A DNA stretch of 64,000 nt from Desulforapulum autotrophicum HRM2 (GCF_000020365.1 NC_012108.1:4534001-4598000); one strand, 5' to 3'; shown: positions 45,026 through 54,366, numbered from the stretch's first letter. Program-made: numbers and translations. Notes: generated by a model not told the origin, from the letters alone.

Positions 45026-45434
45026 CTGGAAAACCTCTCCTCGCTAATGATCCCGATAACATCCTAGGTTATATGTGAAAAACACTGCAGCAACCATGCC
45101 AGATTGATTTTGCACCCCTGACACGGGAAAAAGGTGTGCCGGGCATAGGATTTCCCCTGAACTTTTCAATAATCATGTACCACTGCATCAAAATTGAATG
45201 GTACAGTTATGCCTCAAAGAGACACCTTATTTTCCATTCAAACGGAAAACATTTTCCTTGCCTTCCACGGGCGGACAGCACATAATAAATCCCTGAAAAA
45301 GACAAAGCCCAATGGCATGGTAGTTGCTTTTGTTTTTGCCAATTGTGCAACAGCAGCGGCTGTTTCTTGCTTGATTGTTACGCCCCTGGGCCGAAAATCT
45401 TATGTTGTCGGCCAAAAAAAATGATACACAATAA
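45026..45434. other. Intergenic stretch without a supported gene
   Basis: About 410 bases between the divergent small-protein gene and the repeat before cydA. A 76-codon open frame at 45194-45424 has no ribosome site or recognisable product and runs up to the repeat, so it is not called. The control region of cydAB must lie here or inside the repeat. No FNR-type palindrome was seen. Confidence 0.5.
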
Positions 45435-45518
45435 CCGGCATGGCCTGAGCATGGTATCTGCCCTGCCCACAACAAATAACGAAACCCCCCTGATTGCAAC
45501 GCTTAGGTGGCGTTTCAA
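45435..45518 (+). repeat. Interspersed repeat R2, copy 1 (before cydA)
   Basis: About 84 bases starting CCGGCATGGCC and containing GGTATCTGCCCTG.CCACAAC, then GAAAC...GTTTC arms that can form a hairpin. Direct copies occur at 47919-48002 and 63314-63395. It ends 33 bases before the cydA ATG. Confidence 0.8.
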
Positions 45519-45551
45519 ACATAAAAAACCATAGAACCATTAGGAGTGACC

Positions 45552-46868
45552 ATGGATCCAGTTTTTCTATCAAGGCTTCAGTTCGCCGTTGCAACAATGT
45601 TCCATTTCCTGTTTGTTCCCCTGACCCTGGGGCTTTCCATCATTATTGCCTATATGGAAACAAAGTATGCCAGGACAGGAGACACCACCTACCTAAGAAT
45701 GACTAAATTCTGGGGTAAACTCTTTCTCATCAACTTTGCCGTGGGCGTTGTCACAGGAATCACCCTGGAATTCCAGTTCGGAACCAACTGGTCCAGGTAT
45801 TCCGAATATGTGGGCGACGTGTTTGGCTCTCTTCTGGCCATTGAGCCCACGATGGCTTTTTTCCTTGAGTCTACCTTTATCGGCATCTGGGTCTTTGGAT
45901 GGAAAAGACTTTCAGCCAAGGCCCATGCAGCCGTCATGTGGATGGTTGCCATTGCAGGCAACTTTTCGGCCGTGTGGATTCTTACGGCCAATGGGTTCAT
46001 GCAGCATCCGGTGGGCTACACCATCCGCAACGGCCGGGCTGAGATGACCGACTTTCTGGCCCTTGTTTTCAACAAATTCGCCCTGCTTGAAATTGTCCAC
46101 ATGATCCCTTCGGCCCTGGTTCTCGGGGCATTTTTCATCATGGGTATCTCCGCCTATCACCTGTTAAAGAAACAGCATGTGGATCTGTTTACCCGGTCGT
46201 TTAAGATCGCCCTGGTGATCGGACTTGTCTCGTCCCTGGCCGTTGCCTTTACAGGAGATCTCCACGCGGTGCATGTGAGTGAGGTCCAACCGGCAAAACT
46301 TGCGGCCATGGAGTCCCACTGGGAGACCCAGACCCAGGCACCCATTGTTCTCTTTGCCATTCCCGATGAGGCGGCCGGTAAAAATGCCTGGGAATTTGGC
46401 TCCATCCCGGGTATTTTAAGCTTCATGGCTTTCCACGATTTCAACGCATCAGTCAAGGGGCTTGCCGACTTTCCAGAGGAAGAGCGTCCCCCGGTCCTGC
46501 TCACATTTATGGGATTCAGAATCATGGTAGGCCTTGGCACCCTCTTTATTCTGCTCACCCTTGTGGGGTTCATGAAACGCAACCGCCTCATGGAATCCCC
46601 GGGTTATCTCAAAATCATGATGTGGGCCATCCCCCTTCCCTACATTGCCATTGAGATGGGATGGATGGTGGCCGAAGTCGGTCGTCAGCCCTGGATCGTC
46701 TACGGATTGATGAAAACCTCCCAGGCGGCATCCCCCATTGCAGGCTACCAGGTAATGATCTCCCTTATCGCCTTTATTCTTGTTTATGGTCTTCTTGGGG
46801 CTGTCGGGTTCTACCTGATGGCAAAAAAGGCCATACAGGGTCCTGAGCCGGAAACCGTTCAGCAATAA
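45552..46868 (+). CDS. cydA: Cytochrome bd oxidase subunit I
   Basis: 438 residues with about nine helices. H18 (MFHFLFV) is the axial haem ligand near the N-terminus. The two glutamates of the proton channel lie in EPTMAFFLEST. VHMIPSA carries the second histidine, and GRQPW is the family motif after the Q-loop. The Q-loop is short, as in the CIO/short-loop class. It reduces O2 to water using quinol in the inner membrane; in sulfate reducers it serves oxygen protection. AGGAG precedes ATG 45552. Confidence 0.94.
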   Translation: MDPVFLSRLQFAVATMFHFLFVPLTLGLSIIIAYMETKYARTGDTTYLRMTKFWGKLFLINFAVGVVTGITLEFQFGTNWSRYSEYVGDVFGSLLAIEPTMAFFLESTFIGIWVFGWKRLSAKAHAAVMWMVAIAGNFSAVWILTANGFMQHPVGYTIRNGRAEMTDFLALVFNKFALLEIVHMIPSALVLGAFFIMGISAYHLLKKQHVDLFTRSFKIALVIGLVSSLAVAFTGDLHAVHVSEVQPAKLAAMESHWETQTQAPIVLFAIPDEAAGKNAWEFGSIPGILSFMAFHDFNASVKGLADFPEEERPPVLLTFMGFRIMVGLGTLFILLTLVGFMKRNRLMESPGYLKIMMWAIPLPYIAIEMGWMVAEVGRQPWIVYGLMKTSQAASPIAGYQVMISLIAFILVYGLLGAVGFYLMAKKAIQGPEPETVQQ

Positions 46869-46901
46869 CATTAAATTCAACAATTACAGGAGCTTTCAAT
46901 T

Positions 46902-47918
46902 ATGGAATTGCAAACAACCTGGTTTATCCTATGGGGCCTTTTGTGGGCGATCTTCTTCATGACAGACGGGTTTGACTTTGGCGTGGGAACCCTGTACCCC
47001 TTTCTTGGAAAATCCGACATTGACCGGCGTATGATGATCAACTCGGTCGGCCCCCTGTGGGACGGAAACGAGGTATGGCTCATAACGGCAGGGGGTGTCA
47101 CCTTTGCCGCCTTTCCCAAGGTGTATGCCGTCATGTTTTCCACCCTTTACGCACCGCTGCTGCTCATTCTCTTTGCCCTGATCCTGAGGGGGGTGGCCTT
47201 TGAATTCAGGGGGCAGATCCACTCGGAAGGCTGGAAACGGATCTGGGACGCCTGTATCTTCATTGGCAGCGCAGCTCCAGCCCTTTTGTTCGGGGTGGCC
47301 TTTGCCAATATTTTCAGGGGAATCCCCTTTGATGCCAATGGCCTGTACCATGGAAATCTTCTCATGCTCCTCAACCCTTACGGGATTCTTGGGGGCGCCC
47401 TTTTCCTGGTACTTTTTATGCTCCACGGGGCCAACTGGCTTGCCATTAAAACAACGGGAGATCTCCATGATCGGTCCGTTGCAACGGCCGGAAAACTCTG
47501 GCTTGCAGTTGTTCCCCTGGCCGTTCTCTTTCTTGTGGCAAGTTTTTTTGCAACCTCACTCTATGACAACTACTTCAAATATCCGGCCCTCTTCCTCGTG
47601 ATTATTGTTACCGTTGCAGCCCTTCTGGGTGTTCGGTATTTTATTGCTAAACAATATTTTTTCAGGGCGTGGTTTGCATCTGCCGTCACCATCGTGGGAG
47701 CCACTTTTTTCGGAATCGCAGGGCTTTTTCCAACACTTTACCCCTCGCTGAACAATCCCGGGGCAAGCCTTACAGCCTTTAATGCATCCTCAAGCCCCTT
47801 GACCCTTAAGATAATGCTCACGGTGGTATTGATTTTTCTGCCCCTGGTCATTGCCTACCAGATCTGGGCCTACAACCTGTTCAAGGGAAAATTGACGAAG
47901 CATGATCTTGAGTATTGA
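46902..47918 (+). CDS. cydB: Cytochrome bd oxidase subunit II
   Basis: 338 residues, about nine helices. The opening [16 protein letters not shown] and the following WDGNEVWL....G..FAAFP are diagnostic for CydB. It partners CydA and supports assembly of the haem centres. AGGAG precedes the ATG, 33 bp after cydA. No cydX-type small subunit is visible. The R2 repeat copy begins on the base after the stop codon. Confidence 0.94.
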   Translation: MELQTTWFILWGLLWAIFFMTDGFDFGVGTLYPFLGKSDIDRRMMINSVGPLWDGNEVWLITAGGVTFAAFPKVYAVMFSTLYAPLLLILFALILRGVAFEFRGQIHSEGWKRIWDACIFIGSAAPALLFGVAFANIFRGIPFDANGLYHGNLLMLLNPYGILGGALFLVLFMLHGANWLAIKTTGDLHDRSVATAGKLWLAVVPLAVLFLVASFFATSLYDNYFKYPALFLVIIVTVAALLGVRYFIAKQYFFRAWFASAVTIVGATFFGIAGLFPTLYPSLNNPGASLTAFNASSSPLTLKIMLTVVLIFLPLVIAYQIWAYNLFKGKLTKHDLEY

Positions 47919-48002
47919 CGGGCACGGCCGGAGTGGGGTATCTGCCCTGGCCACAACGAATTTTGAAACGCCGTCATTGACAATGCTTTGGCGAGTGTTT
48001 CA
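47919..48002 (+). repeat. Interspersed repeat R2, copy 2 (after cydB)
   Basis: It is in the same orientation as the copy before cydA and shares GGTATCTGCCCTG, CCACAACGAA and TTTGAAACGCC. The arms TGAAACGCC and GGCGAGTGTTTCA can pair. It starts at the base after the cydB stop, so cydAB is bracketed by direct repeats. Confidence 0.8.
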
Positions 48003-48042
48003 TAGAAAGAAGATACTCTGCCAACAAAGGAGGTCAAACGTA

Positions 48043-48243
48043 ATGAATATTGACAAAATGGTTTTTGCCATTACCGGAGCCCTGATACTGGTCACCATTA
48101 TTTTTGCCGTCTCCCACAGCCTCTACTGGCTGTGGGTTACGGCCTTTATCGGAGCCAACCTTTTCCAGGCGTCATTTACCGGTTTTTGTCCCCTTGCCAT
48201 CTTTTTAAAAGCTGCAGGGGTTAAATCTGGAAACGCTTTTTAA
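48043..48243 (+). CDS. DUF2892-like small membrane protein
   Basis: 66 residues with two hydrophobic helices. The pattern [17 protein letters not shown]...[25 protein letters not shown] matches the DUF2892 family, which also occurs as the C-terminal membrane part of YgaP-type rhodanese proteins. AAAGGAGG precedes the ATG. It sits between cydB and rubredoxin, pointing to redox or thiol stress. Confidence 0.82.
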   Translation: MNIDKMVFAITGALILVTIIFAVSHSLYWLWVTAFIGANLFQASFTGFCPLAIFLKAAGVKSGNAF

Positions 48244-48272
48244 ACAAACCACCACACCAAAAGGAGAAAATT

Positions 48273-48434
48273 ATGGACAAGTATGTATGCGATCTATGCG
48301 GTTATGTGTATGACCCGGCAAACGGAGATGCGGACAATGGGATTGATCCGGGAACAAGCTTTGCCGATCTTCCGGCAGACTGGGTCTGCCCTGTTTGCGG
48401 TGCAGGAAAAGAAGATTTTTCCAAGGAAGGATAA
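48273..48434 (+). CDS. Rubredoxin
   Basis: 53 residues. Two iron-binding motifs, [10 protein letters not shown] (~6-15) and [11 protein letters not shown] (~39-49), with the usual tyrosines, tryptophan and acidic middle segment. It is a full-length classical rubredoxin that passes electrons to oxygen- or superoxide-reducing enzymes. AAGGAG precedes the ATG. It lies after the DUF2892 gene and before the convergent ferritin-like gene. Confidence 0.95.
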   Translation: MDKYVCDLCGYVYDPANGDADNGIDPGTSFADLPADWVCPVCGAGKEDFSKEG

Positions 48435-48459
48435 GCAGGAAGGATAAGCATCAATTCAT

Positions 48460-48488
48460 GGCCCTGCCCTGAACACCAGGGCAGGGCC
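48460..48488. terminator. Bidirectional terminator hairpin
   Basis: GGCCCTGCCCTG (48460-48471) and CAGGGCAGGGCC (48477-48488) are perfect 12-base arms around a 5-base loop, with ATTGTTTT on the right side. It separates rubredoxin from the convergent ferritin-like gene. Confidence 0.88.
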
Positions 48489-48494
48489 ATTGTT

Positions 48495-48950
48495 TTACCA
48501 CACCTCAGGATAGCCGACATCCACAAACATCTGCTCAAGTGCCAACTTGTGGCCCCGTTCCATGGCGGCAAGATCAACAAACACCTTTTTCTGACCATCA
48601 TCCGAACACGCCTCTGCAAGCTGGGTGTACCCCTTCATGGCTCTCTCTTCCTTTTTCATGGCAAGGGCAATGGCGTCGGCAGGTTTCATATCCAGGGAGA
48701 GCCTGGGCTCGTCAATGGTTTCAGCCACCTTATAATCAATGGTTTCATTAAAATTAAGCACCATGGTTTTTTTCGTCAAAATATTTCTAAGAAGTTGTTC
48801 ATGGCCCTTTTCTTCCTTTGCAAAACCCTGGAACATTTTCTTGAGATAGGGATCCTTGATCTTTGCTGCGGCTGCCTGGTAAAATTCCCAGGCTTCGATC
48901 TCGTTGGCAATGGCCATGTCCACAATTTCTTCAAAAGTACTTACATCCAT
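48495..48950 (-). CDS. Rubrerythrin-like ferritin-fold protein (no rubredoxin domain)
   Basis: 151 residues, four long helices. Di-iron ligands appear as EIEAWEFY (~17-24), EEKGHE (~46-51), EERA (~101) and ERGHK (~131-135), giving two E...ExxH sets. The C-terminal rubredoxin domain of true rubrerythrin is missing; the separate rubredoxin gene next door may fill that role. It probably reduces peroxide. The start has a GGCGGAA site. Confidence 0.87.
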   Translation of the reverse strand: MDVSTFEEIVDMAIANEIEAWEFYQAAAAKIKDPYLKKMFQGFAKEEKGHEQLLRNILTKKTMVLNFNETIDYKVAETIDEPRLSLDMKPADAIALAMKKEERAMKGYTQLAEACSDDGQKKVFVDLAAMERGHKLALEQMFVDVGYPEVW

Positions 48951-49010
48951 ATTCCGCCTCCATCTGATGGTTATCGTTAATTTGAGTGCTGCCGGGACGT
49001 CATTTCCCGT

Positions 49011-49235
49011 CTAATCTTTCTGGGGCCATTCAGTCACTGTACCGTTGGTTACATGAAAACAGAAACCGTCCCATTCAAACTCCCTGAACGAAACAGGACA
49101 ACGGAGCCTGATTTTTTTCTCTGTGGCATGGACGACCTCCCAGTCCCCTTTTCTGGGACCGGAATTGATGTGTATTTTCTGTCCTTCGTGAAAATCATAG
49201 GGTGAAAAAAACGCCACCGTATGGGATTCGACCAT
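49011..49235 (-). CDS. Small protein translationally coupled to iorB
   Basis: 74 residues, likely all-beta. It contains GQKIHINSGPRKGDWEVV, which resembles an SH3/KOW-type strand set, and RCPVSFREFEW. No family recognised. The ATG lies one base after the iorB stop with AGGGGGG before it. The context suggests a small accessory or subunit of the indolepyruvate oxidoreductase. Confidence 0.7.
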   Translation of the reverse strand: MVESHTVAFFSPYDFHEGQKIHINSGPRKGDWEVVHATEKKIRLRCPVSFREFEWDGFCFHVTNGTVTEWPQKD

Positions 49236-49236
49236 A

Positions 49237-49818
49237 TCAACCCCCCTGTGTCTGCAAGTTAAAAAGAACCATATTTTCCTCGAGCATCTTTCTGCCCATG
49301 AGATCCGCCATGGCCCGGCCGGCCGTTTGATGATCCACACCGGGAATCAGAGCGTACCTTACAATGGCAGACAGCACCATAATATTCTGCATCTTTGGAT
49401 TGTTCAGACAGGGATCATGAATCCTGTATACCGTGACATCCTTTTGTGCGCAAGCCTTTTCAATATCCACTGTCCCCACGGGTTCTGCCGTGCCCAGGCG
49501 AACCCCAAGCGGCTGCCACTCGGCATCATAGTAGACCAGGGTCCCCCCTTTTTTAGCGGCGGTCTTCACCCCCCGCAACGCTTCATTACGTTCAAGGGCA
49601 ACAACAATATCAGCCCTTCCCAATGGGATCATGGGCGAATAGACACGATTGCCCACCCTGAGATGGGAAACCACAATCCCTCCCCGCTGGGCAAGACCAT
49701 GGGTGTCAACCCCCTTGACCTTCAACCCGGCATGGTCAACGGCCCGGGTGACAAGCTCACTCAAGAGTCCGATGCCCTGGCCCCCCACCCCGATCATGTA
49801 GACGTTGAATTCATCCAT
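49237..49818 (-). CDS. iorB: Indolepyruvate:ferredoxin oxidoreductase beta subunit
   Basis: 193 residues. GVGGQGIGLLSE (~11-22) is the gamma-type binding motif of 2-oxoacid:ferredoxin oxidoreductases, followed by THGLAQRGG (~39-47). With IorA it oxidatively decarboxylates aryl pyruvates from aromatic amino acids to acyl-CoA, reducing ferredoxin. Its ATG overlaps the iorA stop (TAATG). Confidence 0.92.
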   Translation of the reverse strand: MDEFNVYMIGVGGQGIGLLSELVTRAVDHAGLKVKGVDTHGLAQRGGIVVSHLRVGNRVYSPMIPLGRADIVVALERNEALRGVKTAAKKGGTLVYYDAEWQPLGVRLGTAEPVGTVDIEKACAQKDVTVYRIHDPCLNNPKMQNIMVLSAIVRYALIPGVDHQTAGRAMADLMGRKMLEENMVLFNLQTQGG

Positions 49819-51746
49819 TATTCATGCCCTCCTTGCGGTGAGGGTTCAGTACCAATGGCGGACTTTCGGGGGACAATGGCTGACACAGGACAGGTCTGGA
49901 CACAGGATCTGTCCCCGATGCAAAGATCGGAATTTACCCCGATGGATTTATCCGGATTTCGGGTGAAAGAGGGACATCCAAATTCGGCAATACAGACATG
50001 ATGGCGTTTGCAGACACTGGTGTCAATGGTCACCCCGGGTCTGTCCTTGTTCTTATTCCTGCGCTGTTCACGGGTAAATTTGAGCATGCACGGATGGCGT
50101 GCGATCACCACGCTGAACCCATCATCGGTCATGGCCTGTTTAACCAGGTCGGTCAGCTGATCCTGGAGATAGGTGTCAACCTCATACACGTGCTTGACTC
50201 CAAGCGCCTGAAGCACCGCTTTGATGGATATTTTCCCACTCACCCCGCCGAGGGTCCTATCCGTTGCAGGGTTGTCCTGATGGCCGGTCATGGCCGTTGT
50301 GCCGTTTTCCATGAGTATAAGCGTAATATTGTGGTTATTAAAAACCGCGTTGGTGATCCCGGGTAGCCCGGCATGGAAAAAGGTAGAGTCACCCATAAAG
50401 GCGACCACCCTTCGGGACCGGTTAAAAAGGGAGAGTCCAGACCCAATTCCAGGGGATGCACCCATGCACATGAGCAGCTGTCCCATTTCATAGGGGGGAA
50501 GGAATCCAAGGGTGTGGCAGCCGATATCCCCTACGGTTATGTCCGTTGTCTCAACGGCCTTTTTTATGGCATAAAATGCACTGCGGTGTCCGCATCCGGG
50601 ACACATCTGTGCCGGACGATCTGGAACAATGATTTCCGGGACACCCACCGCCCCCTGACCCTGAGCGCCTGTTTCGGGAAGCGTGTCCGGCCACCGCCGT
50701 TTCAAAATCTCGTACACTCTGTCGGCCGTGTACTCACCGATCCAGTCGTCCAAAGTTTCTTTGCCATAAATTTTAGTGCCAACGCCTGCATCAAAGGCTA
50801 TTGCTTTGACATCTTTTTCCAGGATGTCATCGAGTTCCTCAAGCACCTGAACCTCCCTGTGCCGGGCAATAAAATTTTCCACAAGCTTTCGGGGAACAGG
50901 GTATACAAAACCAAGTTTCAGGATATCGGGTTTTGTGTCTGCGGTTTCAAGCACGTCCATGAGGGACAAAAAGGGAAGCCCCATGGTGATGATGCCAAAC
51001 CGTTGATTGTTGTTGTCAATCAATCGGTTAAGGGGGCTCTTTTCCCCCACCTTTTCAACATCAGCCAGTTTTTCAAGGGCTCGCTTTTTCTTAGGGGCAA
51101 CGGTTGTCGTCAATGGGATATAGGGGCCGTTTTCAACGTCAAACCGGGGCGTATCATCAAAGCGCCCCGGGGTGTATGGGCCAAAGGCAACCTTTTCCCT
51201 GGCGTGGCAGACATGGGTGGTCAACCGCAGGATTACCGGCATATGATACTTCGTGGACAGGGCTGCAGCTTCCCTGTAAAAGGTGTACACCTCCTGGGGA
51301 TTGGCGGGTTCAAGCACAGGGGTATAGCCCATACGGGCAAAATGACGGTTGTCCTGTTCGTTCTGGGAGGAATTTGCCCCGGGATCATCGCCAAGGACAA
51401 TGACCATACCCCCGATAATATTCATGAGGTTGAGCTGAATAAAGGTGTCAGAGGCAACGTTCATTCCAACGCTCTTAAAGAACACCGTTGAAAAATGGCC
51501 GTTGATTGCAGCCCCATAGGCCACCTCACAGGCCACCTTCTCATTTATGGAAAACTCAAAATAAAACGGTCGTTGATCTGGCGGAATCGATTGAATGGCC
51601 GTTGCGATTTCAGGTGTGGGGGACCCTGGGTAGGAAGTTACGACACGGGTTCCGGATTCCACCATGGCCCTGACCAGGGCGGTATTACCCATGACGATTT
51701 CATCAAAGGCGTTTTGTTGAACCAGCATCTCTCCCATGGGCTTCAT
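49818..51746 (-). CDS. iorA: Indolepyruvate:ferredoxin oxidoreductase alpha subunit
   Basis: 642 residues. N-terminal pyrimidine-binding region (TSYPGSPTPEI, GDDPGANSSQNEQDNR), then the TPP domain with CPGCGHR, GDIGCHTLG and GDSTFFHAG....NA..N. A C-terminal 2x[4Fe-4S] domain follows (CKRHHVC...FGCPS, CIGDRSCVQTCPVSAI); the first site has the slightly altered spacing seen in this family. It makes aryl-CoA and reduced ferredoxin in amino acid fermentation, or runs in reverse. AAGGAGG precedes ATG 51746. Confidence 0.93.
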   Translation of the reverse strand: MKPMGEMLVQQNAFDEIVMGNTALVRAMVESGTRVVTSYPGSPTPEIATAIQSIPPDQRPFYFEFSINEKVACEVAYGAAINGHFSTVFFKSVGMNVASDTFIQLNLMNIIGGMVIVLGDDPGANSSQNEQDNRHFARMGYTPVLEPANPQEVYTFYREAAALSTKYHMPVILRLTTHVCHAREKVAFGPYTPGRFDDTPRFDVENGPYIPLTTTVAPKKKRALEKLADVEKVGEKSPLNRLIDNNNQRFGIITMGLPFLSLMDVLETADTKPDILKLGFVYPVPRKLVENFIARHREVQVLEELDDILEKDVKAIAFDAGVGTKIYGKETLDDWIGEYTADRVYEILKRRWPDTLPETGAQGQGAVGVPEIIVPDRPAQMCPGCGHRSAFYAIKKAVETTDITVGDIGCHTLGFLPPYEMGQLLMCMGASPGIGSGLSLFNRSRRVVAFMGDSTFFHAGLPGITNAVFNNHNITLILMENGTTAMTGHQDNPATDRTLGGVSGKISIKAVLQALGVKHVYEVDTYLQDQLTDLVKQAMTDDGFSVVIARHPCMLKFTREQRRNKNKDRPGVTIDTSVCKRHHVCIAEFGCPSFTRNPDKSIGVNSDLCIGDRSCVQTCPVSAIVPRKSAIGTEPSPQGGHE

Positions 51747-51833
51747 TGTTTTCCTCCTTGGGGATAGATCAAAATCCGCCCTGCTGTTCATGCTAGGGCA
51801 AAATGATGCCTGGACAATTTAATACGATCAGCT

Positions 51834-51856
51834 GGGGGCGGATTTTATCCACCCCC
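51834..51856 (-). terminator. Hairpin upstream of iorA
   Basis: GGGGGCGGAT and ATCCACCCCC arms with a 3-base loop, in the 120 bp between the upstream small gene and iorA, 11 bases past the stop of the former. Same design as 204-228 and 4917-4939. Confidence 0.6.
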
Positions 51857-51866
51857 ATGGTTTTGA

Positions 51867-52220
51867 TTATGCGGCAAGCTCCTTTTTGAGCCACTCCCTC
51901 ACCTCTCCTTCAACGGCATAGACCCCCTTGTGCTTTCCCTCAGAGCGAATCACCTGCTCTTCAAGCCCCTGGGGAAGCCTGAAGCTGGCAAGTTCCTCGG
52001 AATCAAACCCCCTTCTCCTGACCAGGGTGATGATCGGCGGATTTTTCCAGGTATTCATTACAAAATAGACGGTCTCATTATTGTTATCCCTGGAATTATA
52101 GTAAGAAAGATCCCGCAGTGGTCCCCATTCAAGGTGAAGGGCGATGGCCTCTTCGGGCGTCATATCCCAGTCTACTGCATTCAGGACGTTCAGATTTTTT
52201 TTAATATCGTTGAGATTCAT
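51867..52220 (-). CDS. Conserved small protein (possible DVU0772 family)
   Basis: 117 residues, mixed alpha/beta, no membrane or metal motif. It begins MNLNDIKKNLNVLNAVDWDMTPEEA and contains YYNSRDNNNETVYFV. It resembles a small protein of sulfate reducers that I associate, without certainty, with the DVU0772 family; function unknown. AGGAGG precedes the ATG. It ends at the hairpin before iorA. Confidence 0.65.
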   Translation of the reverse strand: MNLNDIKKNLNVLNAVDWDMTPEEAIALHLEWGPLRDLSYYNSRDNNNETVYFVMNTWKNPPIITLVRRRGFDSEELASFRLPQGLEEQVIRSEGKHKGVYAVEGEVREWLKKELAA

Positions 52221-52294
52221 TAATGCTCCTCCTAATATAAGATTAATCCAACGATAACTAACGTAGCAATTCCCATGCCAGGGTCAAAAGTGTC

Positions 52295-53266
52295 TCACTC
52301 TATTTTTCGACCTGCATGCTTTTCCATACGATCAATAATCCAGGGGCCAAGATCAAGGTCAGGGGGAAGATCCTTCATGGCAATCTCGACCCTGGCCATG
52401 GATTTATGCCCCCCGGCCGAACCCAAATCCCCAAACGCCTGCTTTACTGCTGTACCTGCGCTTTTCCTCAGGCCGTCATTTCTAAAAATAATGACAAGGT
52501 TTTCATTGTACACCCCTGAAACAATGCTCCAGTTGATCGAAGAAATCCGCATGAAGAAATCGGCCGTAATGACGCACTCGTCCGGGTTTGAAACCTTGCC
52601 CGCATGGGCATAGATCCGGTTGTTGATAATCTTTCTGGTCTGAATCGTAGCAGCAAGTATGTCCAGGTGCTCCTCCTCGAATTCCGCCTGTTCGATCCTT
52701 GTTAAAAGGTAGGGGTTGGCATACCGATACAGATATTGAAAGGCCTTTACATCCTCTATGGTGGCCTGGCGCAGGAACCCCGAGGTATCAGATTTAATGC
52801 CGAAAACAAGGGCCGTGGCAAGCTTTGCCGAAGGCTTTATCCTTGCGGCTTTAAGATATTCAGTAAGCATGGTCGAGCACGCCCCGTACCCCCCGCGGAT
52901 ATCGTTGAATTTTCCCACATCACAGGAAAGGGGGTGGTGATCAATGATGGCATCATACCGGAACATGGCAAAGCATTCGTGGTGGTCGGGCTGGGAATCA
53001 ACCACCACAAAACTATTGAACTTACGCTCGTCAATCTTTGGAAGAAGAACCAGATCAGCCCCCAGAAGTCGCAGCATGGCAAGGTTGTCCGGGCGACTGA
53101 TCTCGTTAAAATAGGCAATGGAAACCACGCTGACCTTCCGCCACAAAAGCCGCTTTACGGCCATGGCACAGGCAATGGCATCAGGGTCGGCATTGATGAC
53201 AACAAGCACTCTGCTTTCCGGTGAAAAACATGCCAGAAACGCCTCAAGTCTTTTGATATTGCTCAT
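52295..53266 (-). CDS. DHH family phosphoesterase
   Basis: 323 residues. DHH domain motifs: INADPDAIA (~23-31), VVDSQPDHH (~91-99) and IDHHP (~109-113). The DHHA1 domain near the C-terminus has GSAGGHKSMAR. Such proteins cleave cyclic dinucleotides, pApA or nano-RNA with manganese. The first motif reads NADPDAIA instead of the usual H.DPD, so one metal ligand differs. It starts 9 bp after the membrane protein gene, in an operon with it. Confidence 0.85.
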   Translation of the reverse strand: MSNIKRLEAFLACFSPESRVLVVINADPDAIACAMAVKRLLWRKVSVVSIAYFNEISRPDNLAMLRLLGADLVLLPKIDERKFNSFVVVDSQPDHHECFAMFRYDAIIDHHPLSCDVGKFNDIRGGYGACSTMLTEYLKAARIKPSAKLATALVFGIKSDTSGFLRQATIEDVKAFQYLYRYANPYLLTRIEQAEFEEEHLDILAATIQTRKIINNRIYAHAGKVSNPDECVITADFFMRISSINWSIVSGVYNENLVIIFRNDGLRKSAGTAVKQAFGDLGSAGGHKSMARVEIAMKDLPPDLDLGPWIIDRMEKHAGRKIE

Positions 53267-53275
53267 GTAACCACC

Positions 53276-54361
53276 CTATTGGTTGGTGCTGAAAAAAAGG
53301 GACCATACAATAAAGATATAACTCAGAACGGCAAAAATTGCAAAAACCGGATAAAAAGTTCCAAGGGGGGCAAGAACCAGGGCCGTAAGCCAGTGGACGG
53401 CGATGACCACGCCTGAATTAAGTCGAATGGGAAAATCATCGTACCGGCAAATCACGGCAAGGCCGCACAGGTTCCACCCGTAAAGGGAGGCAAAGGTGTG
53501 GACGCGCAACAGCCACCTTGACCGTTCCGGATCATAGCCAGGATCCATCTGAAGAAAAATGTAAACAATTCCTGACACGGCCGTGAAAATAAGAAACCCG
53601 ATTCCCGATGAGAGAAACTGTTTCTGCTGTATTCTCGAACCAAGCCTGAGGTAGAGCAGCAGCACCGTGACAACGGCCATAAAAAGGGCCAGGGTAACGG
53701 CAATCTGGGGGTAAAAGCGCTCAAAAAGAATAAATACAAAAAAAATGATCACCCCGAGGTTGATCACCCAGAAGCAGACCGTGGCAAGGAGCAGAATCAT
53801 TGATCCCTTTCCCTTTTGTATCATGGAGAAAATCACGGACAAGGTGATCAGGGACAGGGGAAACGAGAAACCAAGGAAAAAGGTGTTGAGCACCAGTTTT
53901 TCCATGTGAACCAGGTGGAGATACTCGTTGTTGACAATCACCACGGATGAAAGCACAAGGCCTAGGGACAGGCATAAAAGCGCGGCCTGGTGAAACTTTC
54001 CCGACACGGTCTGGGTCAGGGAAAAAAAATTGCCGGGGAAAAAAGAAAATTTCTCAACCCGAATTGACTCGACAATCCCTGCAAGCACCAGGGAAAGAAC
54101 AATAGTGATGGGGTAGAGTTCCAGAAAGGCGGACAGTGCATAAACCAGGGATAATCCCAGAAAGTTGCCTGTCCGCCTTGAAAGCCCCCCCCTGTCTTCC
54201 GTAAACAGAAGAAGAATGGTGCCGCCGGTGCAGAGGTTAAACAAAAAGATGTGAAGCCGCTCAAGGTCAAAGCGTTCAAGGGGGAAATAGATGTCAGCAA
54301 ACCCGAAGCACAGGGCCGTTATCATCAACAACGAGAAAAACAGTTTCAAGGGGGTGGGCAT
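53276..54361 (-). CDS. Polytopic membrane protein of unknown function
   Basis: 361 residues, around 11 hydrophobic helices with short loops. No family recognised. A few helix histidines (HLVHMEKL, RVHTFASLYGWNLCGL, VHWLTAL) recall haem- or copper-binding membrane proteins such as NnrS, but the match is loose. The ribosome site AAAGGA lies in the end of the upstream epimerase gene, so the three genes 55782-52295 are co-translated. Confidence 0.65.
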   Translation of the reverse strand: MPTPLKLFFSLLMITALCFGFADIYFPLERFDLERLHIFLFNLCTGGTILLLFTEDRGGLSRRTGNFLGLSLVYALSAFLELYPITIVLSLVLAGIVESIRVEKFSFFPGNFFSLTQTVSGKFHQAALLCLSLGLVLSSVVIVNNEYLHLVHMEKLVLNTFFLGFSFPLSLITLSVIFSMIQKGKGSMILLLATVCFWVINLGVIIFFVFILFERFYPQIAVTLALFMAVVTVLLLYLRLGSRIQQKQFLSSGIGFLIFTAVSGIVYIFLQMDPGYDPERSRWLLRVHTFASLYGWNLCGLAVICRYDDFPIRLNSGVVIAVHWLTALVLAPLGTFYPVFAIFAVLSYIFIVWSLFFSTNQ

Positions 54362-54366
54362 GGAAA

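Noticed and set aside
45194-45424. 76-codon open frame before cydA
   Set aside because: No ribosome site, no recognisable protein, and it runs up to an interspersed repeat.
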